From Aspidiotus rigidus (Eukaryota > Arthropoda > Insecta > Hemiptera > Diaspididae): a stretch of DNA of 64,000 nt. Location of the stretch: the NCBI GenBank assembly GCA_035079385.1, contig JAVHKY010000077.1, forward strand, positions 744,001 to 808,000, in the 5' to 3' direction. The notes beneath the pieces were generated by a model. It did no database searches. It was given only the letters and a program-made list of their open reading frames with translations, and had not been told where the DNA came from. Within the stretch, counting starts at the first letter, position 1. Each line of letters begins with the position of its first letter. Positions 23,790-36,200 of the stretch are shown piece by piece. The translations under genes and the position numbers were made by a program.

Positions 23790-24350
23790 GAAGGGTGGTG
23801 AGCTCAAGTTTTATCCAAATTTTTAGCCCTAAATAAGCTAAAGCGAAACTATTTTAACAGGGAACCTGTTTTATGGGGGGCTATTTGAGGAATTTGCCGT
23901 GCGCCGTCCGCCATCCAGCAAAAAACTTAGAAAAACGACGGCTTCCTTAACGAAGTTGAACGAGGAACGCAGGAAACCTGTTTTATGAGTCAAATGGGAT
24001 TTGGTATTGAAAATTCAAGGAAGCCTAGACCTGGATAAAGCTAATATAAAGAAGGCCTAGACCTACTATTAGCCTAGTATAATATAGTTTGAGAGTCTAA
24101 ATTTTTCTCGAATCTCCAGCTATATATGATAGCTCGAGAGTCGAAATTTTTCCAAGTCCCCCTCTTATCATATATAGCACGAGAGTCGAAATTTTAACAG
24201 GGAATCTGTTTTATGGGGGGCTTTTTGAGAAATTTGCCGTGCGCCGTGCGCCGTCCAGCAAAAAACTTGGAAAAATTTCGACTCTCGAGATGTATATGAT
24301 AGGAGGGGGACTCAGAAAAATTTCGACTATCGCACTATCTATTCTATTAT
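23790..24350. repeat. Composite GGGAACCTGTT / 45-bp-unit repeat copy
   Basis: From about 23855 the sequence follows the block at 568-1080 module by module: AACAGGGAACCTGTTTTATG, the GCCGTGCGCCGTCC module, AGGAACGCAGGAAACCTG, AAGGAAGCCTAGACC and one or two 45-bp units. The short segment before it (23790-23850) resembles the left end of a TAAGC-type hAT element. Confidence 0.75.
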
Positions 24351-24359
24351 CTATTATAT

Positions 24360-24878
24360 AAAGAGAAGTTGCAAAATCGCAAATCCATTTAACTTTATTC
24401 CTATTTCACCTACGAACTTGGAATTTGTTTCCATTGCTTTAGCTTGCCTAGGAGAAGGTTTATGCGTAATAAATTTGAAGTTACGAAATCAGGCGAATGG
24501 CGTGTAGTATATATCTTTGTGCTTGGCGGGGGGGGGGGGGTCATGAATGATTCAAGAGATGAAAAATCTGTATCATCCATTAATTTATTTATTGAAAATG
24601 CTAAGCAATCCTTTTTGTTGACGTTCATCGAAAATTAATTTGTGCTAGGCAATCATTTTTGGAAAATGGTTCTTTTTAACCGGAGACGTTTTGAATACCC
24701 ATACTATGAGTAATCGAATAGTGTAGGGTTACGATAAAGATTTTGCTTAGCAATTATTTGAAGAATTGGTGGTTGTCTTTCATTATTTCAAATTTAACGT
24801 GAGGACTAAGAAAAGAAAAACAGTTCACGTCAATTTCGAAAATTCAATATTGTCTCACTTTATTGCAATCTAATTGGA
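24360..24878. other. Spacer with a G-homopolymer, no gene
   Basis: Contains a 12-base G-run near 24529-24540 within otherwise AT-rich sequence. It may be part of the Helitron 5' region, but no boundary can be seen. Confidence 0.4.
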
Positions 24879-26049
24879 ATGCCAAAACGCAAGAAAGCAA
24901 ATCTAGGGCGGTTAACGAACAAAGGGAAGAGGGCTCGCGTCAATTCCGAAATTTTGACATCAGAAAATAAAAATGATTATCAGAACGATAATAGTCCATT
25001 CATTGGGTACATCAGCGATGCTCAACCTACGGCCCGCGGCCCAAGTCCGGCCCGCGGAAAGGTTTCCACCCGGCCCGCAAGCCCTTAACAAGAAATAAAT
25101 AAATAGGGAGACAAGGAAAAAAAGGGGGAAAGGGGAAAAATAAAAATGGCAAGAGACTTGATTAAGAAATGAACAATATTTGTAACTTTTTAGTAGGTAG
25201 AGGATATGAAAATGTGTGCCTTCTTTTCCATATTTTTGCTGATTTGATAGTTACCTATTAAAAAATAATGGGCATTTTACTTTTTTTTTGTGGCCCGCGA
25301 GAATTTTCAACTCATTCCATGTGGCCCCATGTCCAAAAAGGTTGAGCACCTCTGGGGTACATTATTGAGAAAGAATATACCAGTATAAGGTCAATTGGGA
25401 ATCTGGCAATTACGTGCATATTTTGTGATGGAAAATTATTTGAAACTGAAAATTGAAATTTCTGTTGCGGGAGTGGTAAGATTAAGTTACCTGATTTACC
25501 CTCAATGCCGGATCTTCTTCAAAAACTATTAGACGGAAGGGATAATAGATCTTCTCATTTTCTTAATAATTTGTGTAAATACAACAATGCGCTTTCAATG
25601 ACTTCTTTAGGGTGTAATGAAGTTCCAAACATAATTACAACTTTCAAAAATTTTTGGACAATTGTATCATTATATTATTATAGGAACTTATCTACCTCCT
25701 CCAAGAGCAGGAGCAAGATTCCTGCAATTGTATTTTATAGACGACGAAGAAGAGCAAGCCTCTTTGTGGAGAGAAAATACCGATCCAAGAGTTATAAATT
25801 TGGATTTGATAAAAGAATTGCAAAGTATGATACGTAACATAAATTTTTACGTGCAATCGTTTAAATCTGCCTACAAAAAATTTGAAGGAATGTCTTCTAC
25901 AAATAATATCAAAATGATTATTTGAGACAACCCTGTAGCCAATGTCCATAAAGGTAGGACAAATTTACCACAAGTCCAAGAAACTGTTGTTGTTGTTTTA
26001 GGTGATCTTACTGATAAAAGAGATATAATAATTGGAAAAGAATTAGAAT
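24879..26049 (+). mobile_element. Decayed Helitron gene, N-terminal part only
   Basis: The frame starts MPKRKKANLGRLTNKGKRAR and, after an inserted hAT element, continues with AITCIFCDGKLFE, FCCGSGKIKLPDLP, HFLNNLCKYNNALSMTSLG, LPPPRAGARFLQLYFID, NPVANVHKGRTNLP and VLGDLTDKRDIII. These follow the order of the N-terminal region of insect Helitron Rep-helicase proteins. Damage: a TGA at about 25456, a frameshift near 25680 and a TGA near 25925. The HUH Rep nuclease and PIF1-type helicase domains that should follow are absent. The next sequence, from 26130, is another repeat. This is an inactive, truncated relic. Confidence 0.8.
25013..25354. mobile_element. hAT MITE with exact 8-bp target duplication, nested in the Helitron
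   Basis: The ends CAGCGATGCTCAACC and (reverse-complemented) CAGAGGTGCTCAACC are flanked by GGGTACAT on both sides (25005-25012 and 25355-25362). The 342-bp body contains GGCCCGCGG and TGTGGCCCGCGAG segments, as seen in vertebrate and invertebrate hAT MITEs with CTCAACC termini. It is non-coding. Removing the element plus one duplication (350 nt) puts the two sides of the Helitron frame back in register, which confirms the boundaries. Confidence 0.93.
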
Positions 26050-26129
26050 AGATTAGAAATTGAACTAAAATAAGAATACTAATGATAAATAAATGTCAAG
26101 AATTTTGAAAATAATTTGAAATTTTATAT

Positions 26130-26430
26130 TTAGCGGGTTTACGGCTTGTATAAGATAGGAGCGAGACTCAGAAAAATTTCGACTCTCGAGCTATATATTA
26201 TGATGGGAGGGGGACTCAGTAAAATTTCGACTCTCGATCTATATATGATATGAAAGGGACTTGGAAAAATGTCAATTCTCGAGCTATCATATATAGCTGC
26301 CGGAGATTCGAGAAAAATTTAGACTCTCAAACTATATTATACTAGGCTTGTAGCAGGTCTACCCTTCCTTGAATTTTCAATACTAAATCCCATTTGACTC
26401 ATAAGACATGTTCCCTGCGTGAAGCCGTCG
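26130..26430. repeat. Composite 45-bp-unit repeat copy
   Basis: About three 45-bp units (GAAAAATTTCGACTCTCGAG type) are followed by the AGGCTTGTAGCAGGTC and TTGACTCATAAGACATG modules, in the layout of 16360-16720. Confidence 0.7.
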
Positions 26431-26599
26431 TTTTTTTATTCGCTTAGTTAAATAACTTATAAGCGAAACGTTTTCTATTCAACCTTTTTAAGGAAGATGA
26501 AAAAACAACAAAACAATTTTTCCCCCAAAAAACATTATTTCCCGGAAAAATATGTTTTTCTAAATAAAAACGTATAATATATCACTCATGAGCTCCATG

Positions 26600-26780
26600 T
26601 TTAAATTTATGAGTCTTGAATAAGCGTTGTAATAAGCAGTTTTTGTAAAAATTTAATGTCAAAATTTCAGAAAAATTTGCATTATTTTTAATTTTTGTTC
26701 TCTATTTTATCGAATAAAACCGAAAATCAGATTTCTTAATCCGATTTTCAATGTTTTTACAACCGAAAAATCCTAGCCCT
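26600..26780. repeat. Fragment of the CCGATTTTCAATG hAT family
   Basis: About 170 bp matches the right part of the complete element at 35523-36057, including CCGATTTTCAATGTTTTTAC and the terminal AAAAATCCTAGCCCTA. The left end is missing or too diverged to see. Confidence 0.65.
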
Positions 26781-27081
26781 ACTTATAACTTACAAAAATA
26801 CAGCTTTAGCTTAAAACTCATTTATACGGCTTAGAACTTGACGCTTTAAGCTTGAATTTTCATTTTCAATTCTTTTTTTTCTGTTTGAACAAACCTGAAA
26901 ATGAAGACAAATACTTTAATGACAACCATTATAGCTTGAAAAATCTAAAAATAAGAAGCTCAACCTAAAATCTGGGGCTTAAAATGAGCTAAAAAATATA
27001 GCTCAAGCTCAAGGCTTGAAGCCATAAGCTGATATTTTACGGCTATACGGCTTAAAGCTTACATCTTACTTGACACCCCTG
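26781..27081. repeat. TAAGC-rich hAT-like end
   Basis: AT-rich sequence with repeated AGCTTTAAGC-type words ends in TTACTTGACACCCCTG, whose reverse complement CAGGGGTGTCAAG has the form of a hAT terminus. The matching left end is uncertain. Confidence 0.4.
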
Positions 27082-27925
27082 TTGACTGTTGAGAGTTGCG
27101 ACTACTGAACTACCACCGGTTGTTTTACAGAGTCCATGAAATTTGTCCACGTGAAAATTGACCGACAGAAAATTGTGATTGCTGAATAATGAACGTACGA
27201 AATTTGAACGTGGCGAAATTCAGATTTTGCAAAATTTAATCGGGCGAAATCTGTATGGATATTAGGTACGAAATTTAGATATTACAAAATTTGAGTGTTA
27301 GAAAAAATATAAATTATGGAAAATTGAAATGTTCTAAATTAGAAAAGTATTCTAATGTACTTATAAATCTTAATAAGTGAGATTGTGAGCGATACCCCTT
27401 AGATAGGTTAAGATATAGTCGTCTCCACTGTCAACGTCATCCTCCCCTTTATGAAAAAAATCGTGTGAATAATTTGACCTTACCTGAGATGATGAATAAT
27501 TTTGTTAAGTACAAAAGTAAAGATTAAACAAAACGCATTATTTCATATTTTATGGTGGTAAGTATTATCATCATCCTCATTCCTGTATGTACGCAGTTAC
27601 AGTAGTTGATACACACGAGTAGGCCTATAGGCCTATTCCATTCAGTAACAGGAACTTTCGATTTCTATTATTATGTTCAACGTTCTGGGTTTATTTGAGC
27701 TTATCAAGAATACGAATGATACAAAGTTCAATTTTTTTTATTAGGAACTGTAAAATTTTGTTATTGCCTAATTTCTCAAAGACTTTTTTCGCCCTAATAA
27801 TTTTCATCTGGATGACTTTCGTCATTGCTTAATTTCTCGAGTGACTTTTTTCTGTCGATCAATTTTCGGTGTTTTCTTATTTTCTGTTGGTCAATTTTCG
27901 CTCGAACAAATTTCCTGACACCGTT
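27082..27925. other. Intergenic, nothing recognised
   Basis: Contains short repeated words such as GAAAATTGAACG and TCAATTTTCG in both orientations around 27150-27330 and 27700-27910. This suggests a degraded foldback, but I cannot bound it. Confidence 0.4.
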
Positions 27926-28292
27926 TTATAGAGCAGTCGCGCACTAGCATCGCTAGGTGTTAATGTCTGTAGTAGTTGTAATCGGCAGGTTAGTAGGTGG
28001 GGTGACAATTCGATTAGGCTACACACATATTAGACGGGGAAAATAAACTCGGGAAAATATCTAATAATATAACTTGATTAATAAGTTCTGAAAACGCTTG
28101 CTGAAGGTACCAGAAGACGTCTCAATGGTTTTTGACTCGATAGTATCGCGATCTTTCTTTTACGATTTTGAAAATTTTGTTTTGGTCATAATATAAGGAT
28201 GTATTGTTTGTAATTCAATATCAGGATCACCGCCCTGGGCAAGCTTTCATACATTGCCACCTGCAGCGACTCTTTCGCTGTCAAGTCCAATT
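27925..28292. mobile_element. Diverged copy of the 37476-37895 MITE
   Basis: AGTCGCGCACTAGCATCG, TTGTAATCGGCAGGTTAGTAG, ACCAGAAGACGTC, GAAAATTTTGTTT and CAGCGACTCTTTCGCTGTCA all recur in the same order and orientation at 37480-37892. The terminal sequence is less well preserved here. Confidence 0.7.
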
Positions 28293-30272
28293 ATTGACGA
28301 CTGTTCTCATCATTGCCGAATCTATATGTTCCGGCCTCCCTTCGAGATGTGGAGGGGTCATAGCCTCGTTCTCAGGATGGACAGCATACATTAAGAAAAA
28401 AGTAATCAGATATGAGCGTCAGAAATAGAGAAACAGCGCGAAAAGAGAGCAAGAGAGCGAAAGAAAAGAAGATAGCGAGAGAAGAAGGGGTAGAAAGACT
28501 AATAGAAATTTCAAAATTATGAACATTTGATGAAGAGGAAAGAGAAGAAAACGGAGATGTTCCTACCAAGTTTATAGTAGGTAATGATTGATGACGAGGA
28601 ACGAGATTAGCGTTGTTGACATAGCCGCGGAGAAACCCATCGTAAAGAAAGGAAAAAGATGCGTCAATGTTTAGGAACCGAATAAAAAATGAAACAGAGA
28701 GTACGAAAGAATTGAAAAGAATGAGGAACATGGCAGGAGAATTTAGGAAGAGGAATGAAGGATGATAACAATTTTAAAATGAGTAAAGTGAGAGAAAATG
28801 CATCATTCTTACATAAAAACTACAGGACAGCTTTAAATTACCACCGAATTTTAAATTATATAGAAAATGGGAAACACTTGAAACGGAAAATATGTAATTA
28901 ATTATTTTTGCTTCAATTACACGAGCTTTTATATAATAGATATCTATCGATAATTGTGCAGAATTACTAGAACTTATATAATATACTTGAATTATATAAA
29001 TTATTTGAATTTCAAACTCCGCTTAAGCTAATTGTTGACCGTCCCTAATTAGGCAAACAAGAATTTGATTTCCTCTGCGCACATGTACACAAAATATTTA
29101 AAAAAAAAAACAGTTTTTAAGCAACGATTTATAAAAATTTACCGGAATCAGAATGCGCTACCCGCGTCACTCGTAAACATAAGAATAAGAAAAAAAATAC
29201 GAAAAAAAAAAAAAAAGTGTATCGAAGCCTCCTTGAACATTTGTATTTTAAAGTTTCAAAAAACATTGTAGACTGAAAAAAAAACATGAGAAAAGAAAGG
29301 CACGAAAGATAAGAATACTTTCATCGCTGTTGGAGGAGGAGATTGGAGGAGGCGGAGGCTTGAAAATCTCAAGAGTCTACGATGTACGTTTTTTTTTTTT
29401 TTTTTTTTTTTTTTCAGCGAGACATGAAATTGACTTCATGGGCCTATCGACTATTCTAAACTAGCTGAAACATTTTTACAGAAACGAGATATGAAACAAT
29501 GAAAAATGACGATTCATTTCCCGCTGTAAGAATGTACAATATATTACACCGTAATGTATACCACGCTCGTAGTGTTCGATAAAAAAGGTAAAAAGGAATA
29601 CTTTTTTTAATCTCTTGCCACTTTCTCCAGTAAGCGGTCACCTGAAATAACCGTACCTACATTTTTACGCTACCTCGGATGATCGTTATTCCAAGCTAGA
29701 AAGGATAGCAGGGATTGTGGCGTACGCGGGACGTGTTAGGAATGATAAGTTTTTAACTAATCTGGAGGATGGCGATATCTTGCTAAAATTTGTTATGATT
29801 CATATCGCAAACTGACGGAGAATATCCTCCCACCTTGCTGAAGAAATTTTTGTTGACCAACAGTTCGCTTGATAGCGTGGATTATGAGTAAATAAATAAT
29901 GCAGTATTTCTGTATTCTATTGTGGAATGTAAATAAAAGAAGAGTCTCGAAAGTGAATGAGCTAGTGCGCACGTTCGAAAATTAGACTCGACTTGCGCCG
30001 CTTTTCCGTGTCTGCAGGCCGAGCGAGAGTTTTTCTGTCGGAAAACGAAGTTCGCTAGTACAGGAAAATGTGAAGTCGGCGTTCGTCGTTCAACGCTACC
30101 CTTAGGTAGACTCTAGCCTAATAATCGATAAGGATATGCCAACTATCTCACAAATTAATAACTAGTACAATTTCATTTTTTCAAATTTCAAAAAAATTTA
30201 ATCCGGCATGATTATGTCAGTCGGGTTTAGTAAATTTCATTATTCGGAAATTTGAAACTGGCTTTTAATAGA
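28293..30272. other. Upstream region of GABA-B-R1, no gene seen
   Basis: Includes a purine-rich stretch (28390-28750) that gives spurious open frames, a run of about 25 T near 29391-29414, and AT-rich sequence. The segment at about 29940-30110 is GC-richer. It could hold the promoter or an untranslated exon, but nothing specific can be shown. Confidence 0.45.
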
Positions 30273-33200
30273 ATGAAAAAGATCACCGCGCTGAAGAGAT
30301 TGTTTTTACTTTTTTTCTACATCCTTGATGCAGGGAGGGCATCTACAGAAGTTAGTGAAAGTAATATTTTGGACATCGGCGGTATTTTCCCGATCACCGG
30401 AAAAGGAGGATGGCAAGGTGGACAGGTAAGAAGAAATGTATAGTAAATTGTTGACTTCTCGTGTGCACAGAATGTACGTTCGAATTTTTCTGAGGCATGC
30501 TACGATTAGATTCAGGTACAGCATTCAATTACCGATAAGAGGGCCGAGCTAGTTCGCTTAACGTTGCGAAAGCCGTTTACTTTTCTCTTCTACCTTGTAA
30601 TCTTCTCACGTCGCATTTTCTGAGAATTTAAGAATTAAAAATGCGAATTTTTATGAAATTCCGAGTCCATCGCTAATTACAGGTAAAAGTACGAAAGGGT
30701 GACATAAAAATGAAGTACCGGGGAAAAAATTTCAGCACGCGCGTTCAGGGTAAGTTCACGTCCCTCCGGGCGAGATTCCCGGGAGACTTAGGTTCTGCGT
30801 ATGATTTCTTTATTATACGCGTGACTGCTGCACGTGCGATGTAATTAAGAACTTTTGACAGAGATTTGAATTTTCAGTAGGCATCCGTCTTTTTCTCCCT
30901 CTACGTGCACTTTTCAAGTTGACTAGAAAAAATATGTACATATTTTCGGATTTAAGGGTGGTACGAAGTTTTAGCGATGAAGAGTCAGAACGCGACCTGC
31001 AGGTAAAACTTTGTCCAATTTAGCCCAATAAATTGTACCTCGAATTGAACAATAACAAATCAGCATTACTTTGTGATACCTATTTTCAAGAATTGTATTA
31101 TTAAAATCGATTTGTGTAGGTATCAACAAGTCCTTGGGGGAGGGGTCACCACCCTTTCAATTTCTCCACATTCGTCCCATAATAAAGTTGTAGGATTATT
31201 CTTAACTAAGAATTTGTATCTCAAGGTGAAGAAAAGGCGATCATTCTTATAGGTAATTTCCAATGACTACCGAAATGTTTGGGTGTGTCTACGTACATCC
31301 GGCACACCCTGTAGTGACGCCATACCGGTTGGTCATACTCAATGAAGAGAAATTTATAGTAATGCGACCATTCTATCTAGAAAACTCAATTGAAATATCG
31401 CGTCGCACATTTGAAGCATCGAAAATTTACTTATTAATTCCCAATTTTAAATTTATATTTTCAATGCATTTGGTTGTTTTAGAATGTGAGGACATGTTTT
31501 GAAAAATTTATGAACTGTAAATCGAAAAGAAAAAAATTATGAATAATTTACGCGATCAAAAAAGTATACTTGTCCTTTTTCAAGAGAAACTAGACGGCCG
31601 CGGTACATCCTTTTCTCCGGTTTATCTGTATGACCTCTCGTGTATATTACGATATGATTCTATATTTAATACATTTGATAAGAATAACCGGGTTCGAGGA
31701 AAGGCAACTTTTGCCATTTTATAGTTAAGTTTGTGTGCGTGTCACATTCCATTTTATCAGCATCGATGCATACGCGCATTTACACGCAACTGTGTAAATT
31801 TGCAATGACTACCTTGTTCTCGAATATATATTTTTTTTGTATTTAACGACCGATATGAATATAAATGCTTTAGTTTCTCCTTTTTCTAAACAATTTGAGA
31901 GTTCTCAACCCATATAAAACGTTATATACTCGACTAGAACTATATTGGTGAAACCGTGCGCAAAATGAAACACGATCTTTTTTTTATTGTCTTTTTAAAA
32001 GCTCAGATCTTTTATGTGATTCCTCGTGTTCCCTACGGAAACGGAGAAAAAAAAAAAGAAAAACTACCCGCCAATCGGATAATAATACAATAGTACCAAC
32101 AACTACATCAGTCGTCCAAATTGATATTAATAACATTCACCTCAATTGCATTTCATCAACCTTTTAGAGAAAAAGAAAATATTATATCTTCTGTAACATG
32201 GTACGAGTGTCCCACTAGAAGAAAATTGATATTAATCATTAAAAAGACTGATTTTTATTTGTAAATTTCTAGTAATAGAAAAGGATTTATAAAAAAATCA
32301 AAAATGCCCACCAAACTGTACCAATGACAGTCTTGAGCACAAAATAACTGAACGAAAAGGGAGTACGAAAAAAAAGTTTACAAAAAATATGAAAATAGGG
32401 CTATTTTCATATTTTTTGTAAACTTTTTTTTCGTACTCCCTTTTCGTTCAGTTATTTTGAAATAGGGACTCTGAGTTAGAGCCTCATAAGAAAAAAGAGA
32501 TTTGGTGGAAAATTTCAGCCTTCAGGCCTGTGAAAGAAGAGGCATCTGAAAAATTCAACCTCCGAATGGATCCTGTGGATGAAGAAACAACTTGAAAACC
32601 CATTTCATCGTCTCAAGACTTCCACCGAGTTCTTACTTTTAAAACTACTTGCCTAAATTCCTCGTACAAAAAGCGCTTTAATACAGACTCAGAACTCAAA
32701 ATTTTTGCCAAGTCTCTTTCCACCTATGAAGTTCTTACTTTGTAGAGTTGATTGCTTTAGATGTTTTGGAACTGCAGTTCCTTCTCATGAGGCAGGGTTG
32801 CATTGACGGTAAAATAGCAACCGGGAAATGTTTGCACCGACCGGCCCTCGCACGTGAACTTTTTAAAATCACAAGCACTATCAAAATAGCAGCATGCTTT
32901 ATTCGTTTTAATTTTCCCGATTCCCGACCCATCAATCCAAGCCTGTCATGAGGTATCATCTGTTGCCTCACTATTGGAAACTTCCAGTTTCTGAAGCAAA
33001 ATATTTCGATCACCAATTTGAAAAATTCTTGAATGGGAATGTCGTTATTCAGTTGGGAGATGAACTTACAGTACAGATATTTTTGATTTTGATGTTTCCC
33101 ATTGGGTTAGAGGGAAGGAAGACCAGGGGCAGAGGGAAGGGACTTGGTCACATCCAGTCAGCATATTCTGATCTCTAAGAGGAGCTAATTTGTGAGTTAA

Positions 33201-36200
33201 TAAAGGAAATGAAAAAAAATATTCTGGCGTAGCCGAATAAATGAAGATCATGTTTCATGTCTTTTATAAGGTAGCATACTAGTTCGTCTTTGTCATGCTT
33301 GCTTTGCTAGATCTGGGAGTACCACCTTCTTGTTCTCCACACGCGAGTGAGCCCCCTTCCTGGACTAGTATAAGTCTACTTTGGAATATTTCAAGTTGAT
33401 AGCTTTTGGGGGGCCCACTCGCGGGAACTCGCAAAATTTCAAATTAGGGGTTAGGGCAGTATCAGGCCTAGTATAAAGGAGCGTAGACCTAGTATAAATC
33501 AGGTTTATACTAGCTAAGATGTAGCCTAGTACAGACCTAGACTTGTTTTAATTTCCTAAATCCCTCATGTAAAAAGCGCTGTAGTGTTTTTTTTTCCTAG
33601 TTTCTTTCCACCTTCGATATTCTTACTAGAGATGATTGCTTTAGATGTTTTAGAACCTCAGTCTCATCGCATGAGGCACCAACTGTAGTCTCACTATCGG
33701 GCACTTCCCAGTTTCTGGAGCAAAATTCTTCCATAACCACTTTGAAAGATTTTCTCACAAGAATGTTGTTTCTCTGCTGAGAGACGAGTTTAAAGTCGAG
33801 ATATTTTTTATTTGATAGGAAAACCAAAGGCAGAGTAGTGAGACTTGGTCACATCCACTCGGAATATTTTGAGTTTCAGGAGAGGCTGATTTGTGAAGAC
33901 GGCTGACCTTCTTTGAGGAAAACGAAAAATGTTTTCAAGTTGTTTCTTCATCCATAGGATTCAGAGTTTAAAATTTTCTAACCCCTCTTCTGTCACATGT
34001 CTGAAAATTCAAATTCTTTTCGAAATCCGTTCTTCCATGGACCAGCATGGCTTGAGTGACTATTCGGTAACTTTTCTCCTGGGCCCGGGTTTATAAGCCA
34101 GCCCGCAGTGCTGGCATTTCTTTCTTTTTCCTCAAAAAAAGAACAAAAAAAGGTTAATGGAGAGCGAAACGAGCGAAGACCCACAGTTTCATTTCTCTCG
34201 GGTCCGGAAATCTTCTAGACGGTCCTATGGCTCAGAGTCCCTTATTTCATTTGTTTGTGAATCTCTTTTGCATGCTCTTTTTCCGTGCAGAATTGCTGTG
34301 CGTTCAAAATTTCCATAAGTTTGTGGAATTTTCTTTCCTTAAGGTGCATTTGTTTGGTGTGCGTTTTTATTTCTTTTTGCGTGTGATAAAATCTATGCCT
34401 GTATCATCGCTGTTATTATTAAATATCATCAGTATTATTAAGATTATGTCATATTTTTAGGCATGTAAACCAGCAGCGGAAATGGCTCTTGATGACGTAA
34501 ATCGAAGAAGGGACATTCTTTTGGGATATACTTTAAGGATGCATTCTAATGACAGTCAGGTAACTTTTTTTTATACTTCTATAATTTACCGAAGTCCACT
34601 TCCTTAAAATCTCGAAATAGCTTCTCCCCGCGCTGTATAAAAATTTTTTCTGTAAAAATAATAAAATAAAAAATAAAAGTTATAAAAGTAAAAATTCATT
34701 GTAAATCTCACAATATTCATCTCTTAGTCAGACATTACACCTAGCTCATAGCAAATTTCTAGCCAATAGAGAGCCCAAACTTTTAAATTCCTTTCGTAAA
34801 TTTCGACCGGGCAATGCGAGACGTTACTGGATATTAAAAAAAAACTACAATCTACATTCTACAAAATCGTTTTACAATACTTGGATTGAATGGATAAGAA
34901 TTTTTCTTCTACTTTAGAATCATGAAAACTATTACCAACTGTTGAATTAAATTGAACAGATCTTGGTAGAGCTCTAAATTTTCTATCAGACTTGACTCTT
35001 TTTTTATCATTTCATACGCTTACAAAACTGGGACTACTCTCGGGAAAATCGTCGCGAAAAACCGTGACGGTGGTGCTACTCAGGAAAAAACCATCACGGC
35101 TTTTTGTCACGTCTGATGACGTCATCAGCAATCTTGACCTACTCAAGAGACTTGAAAAAATGCTGGCCTTCACTTTATTATACTGGGCTTAACATACAAC
35201 ATACTAGGCTATATTAGGTCGAACATAAAATATACGAGAGGTTCCATATACCACTCACTCTGGCCCTTAGACTACATATAAGATACTAGAGGCTTCCCAT
35301 ACTGCACGTCATTACGCTACCTAGCTCATCTGGCCTCCTACATCAAGATTTTATGGTGATGGACTACTCTACCACGTCGTCCATGTTCAACATCCAGTTT
35401 ACTAGGCAATATATTCGGGGGGGTCTCCTACAATGAACAATTAGCAATCTGATAGGTAATCGAGCAACGTCAACAAAATTTTTTGTTCCCGTTGCCCTAA
35501 TCGAGTCGTCGTGTGTTATCATTAGAGCTAGGATTCCTCGGTTTTTGTCGAATGAGTTTGCTAACGGGCAGATCAGTAGAAATGAAATAGGAGTACGTTT
35601 CATAGTGGTAGGGACACATAAAAAAAATTTTATTTAACCGAAAAAAACCGAAAACCTTTTCAAGTACCGAAAACAGGCATAAAACCGAAAATGACCGAAA
35701 TGGTGAAATTTATCAAAACAGTAGAAAAAAAACAGTATAGCGAACAATTTTGAGAAATGGAAGTACAGAAACGATGCAAAAGATGAAAAAAACTGTGTTA
35801 CTCATCTACTCCAGTCGACGTAGAACGTTCGTTCTCCGATTGTAAATATATTCTTATGGACAGAAGACACTCTTTCACACAAGATGACCTCGAAAAGTAC
35901 ATTGTCGTGCTCTTCAATAAGCAGTTTGTAAAAACGTCAAAATTTCAGAAAAATTTGTATCATTTTTAATTTTTTTTCTATTTTACCGAATAAAACCGAA
36001 AATGAGATTTCTTAAACCGATTTTCAATGTTTTTACAACCGAAAAATCCGAGCTCTAGTTATCATTATCCACGTTGCCGAAATTTCACAGTCATTGTCGA
36101 GACACTTTCAAATCACACTGATAAAAAGTGGCAATCTAATCCCTGAAGTGTTTGACGAGTTCTTTCGATCGACTGATAATTAATATTAATCAAGTCCAAA

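Noticed and set aside
28372..28731. 119-codon minus-strand frame rich in Ser/Phe/Leu
   Set aside because: It is the complement of a purine-rich stretch; low complexity and no homology that I recognise.
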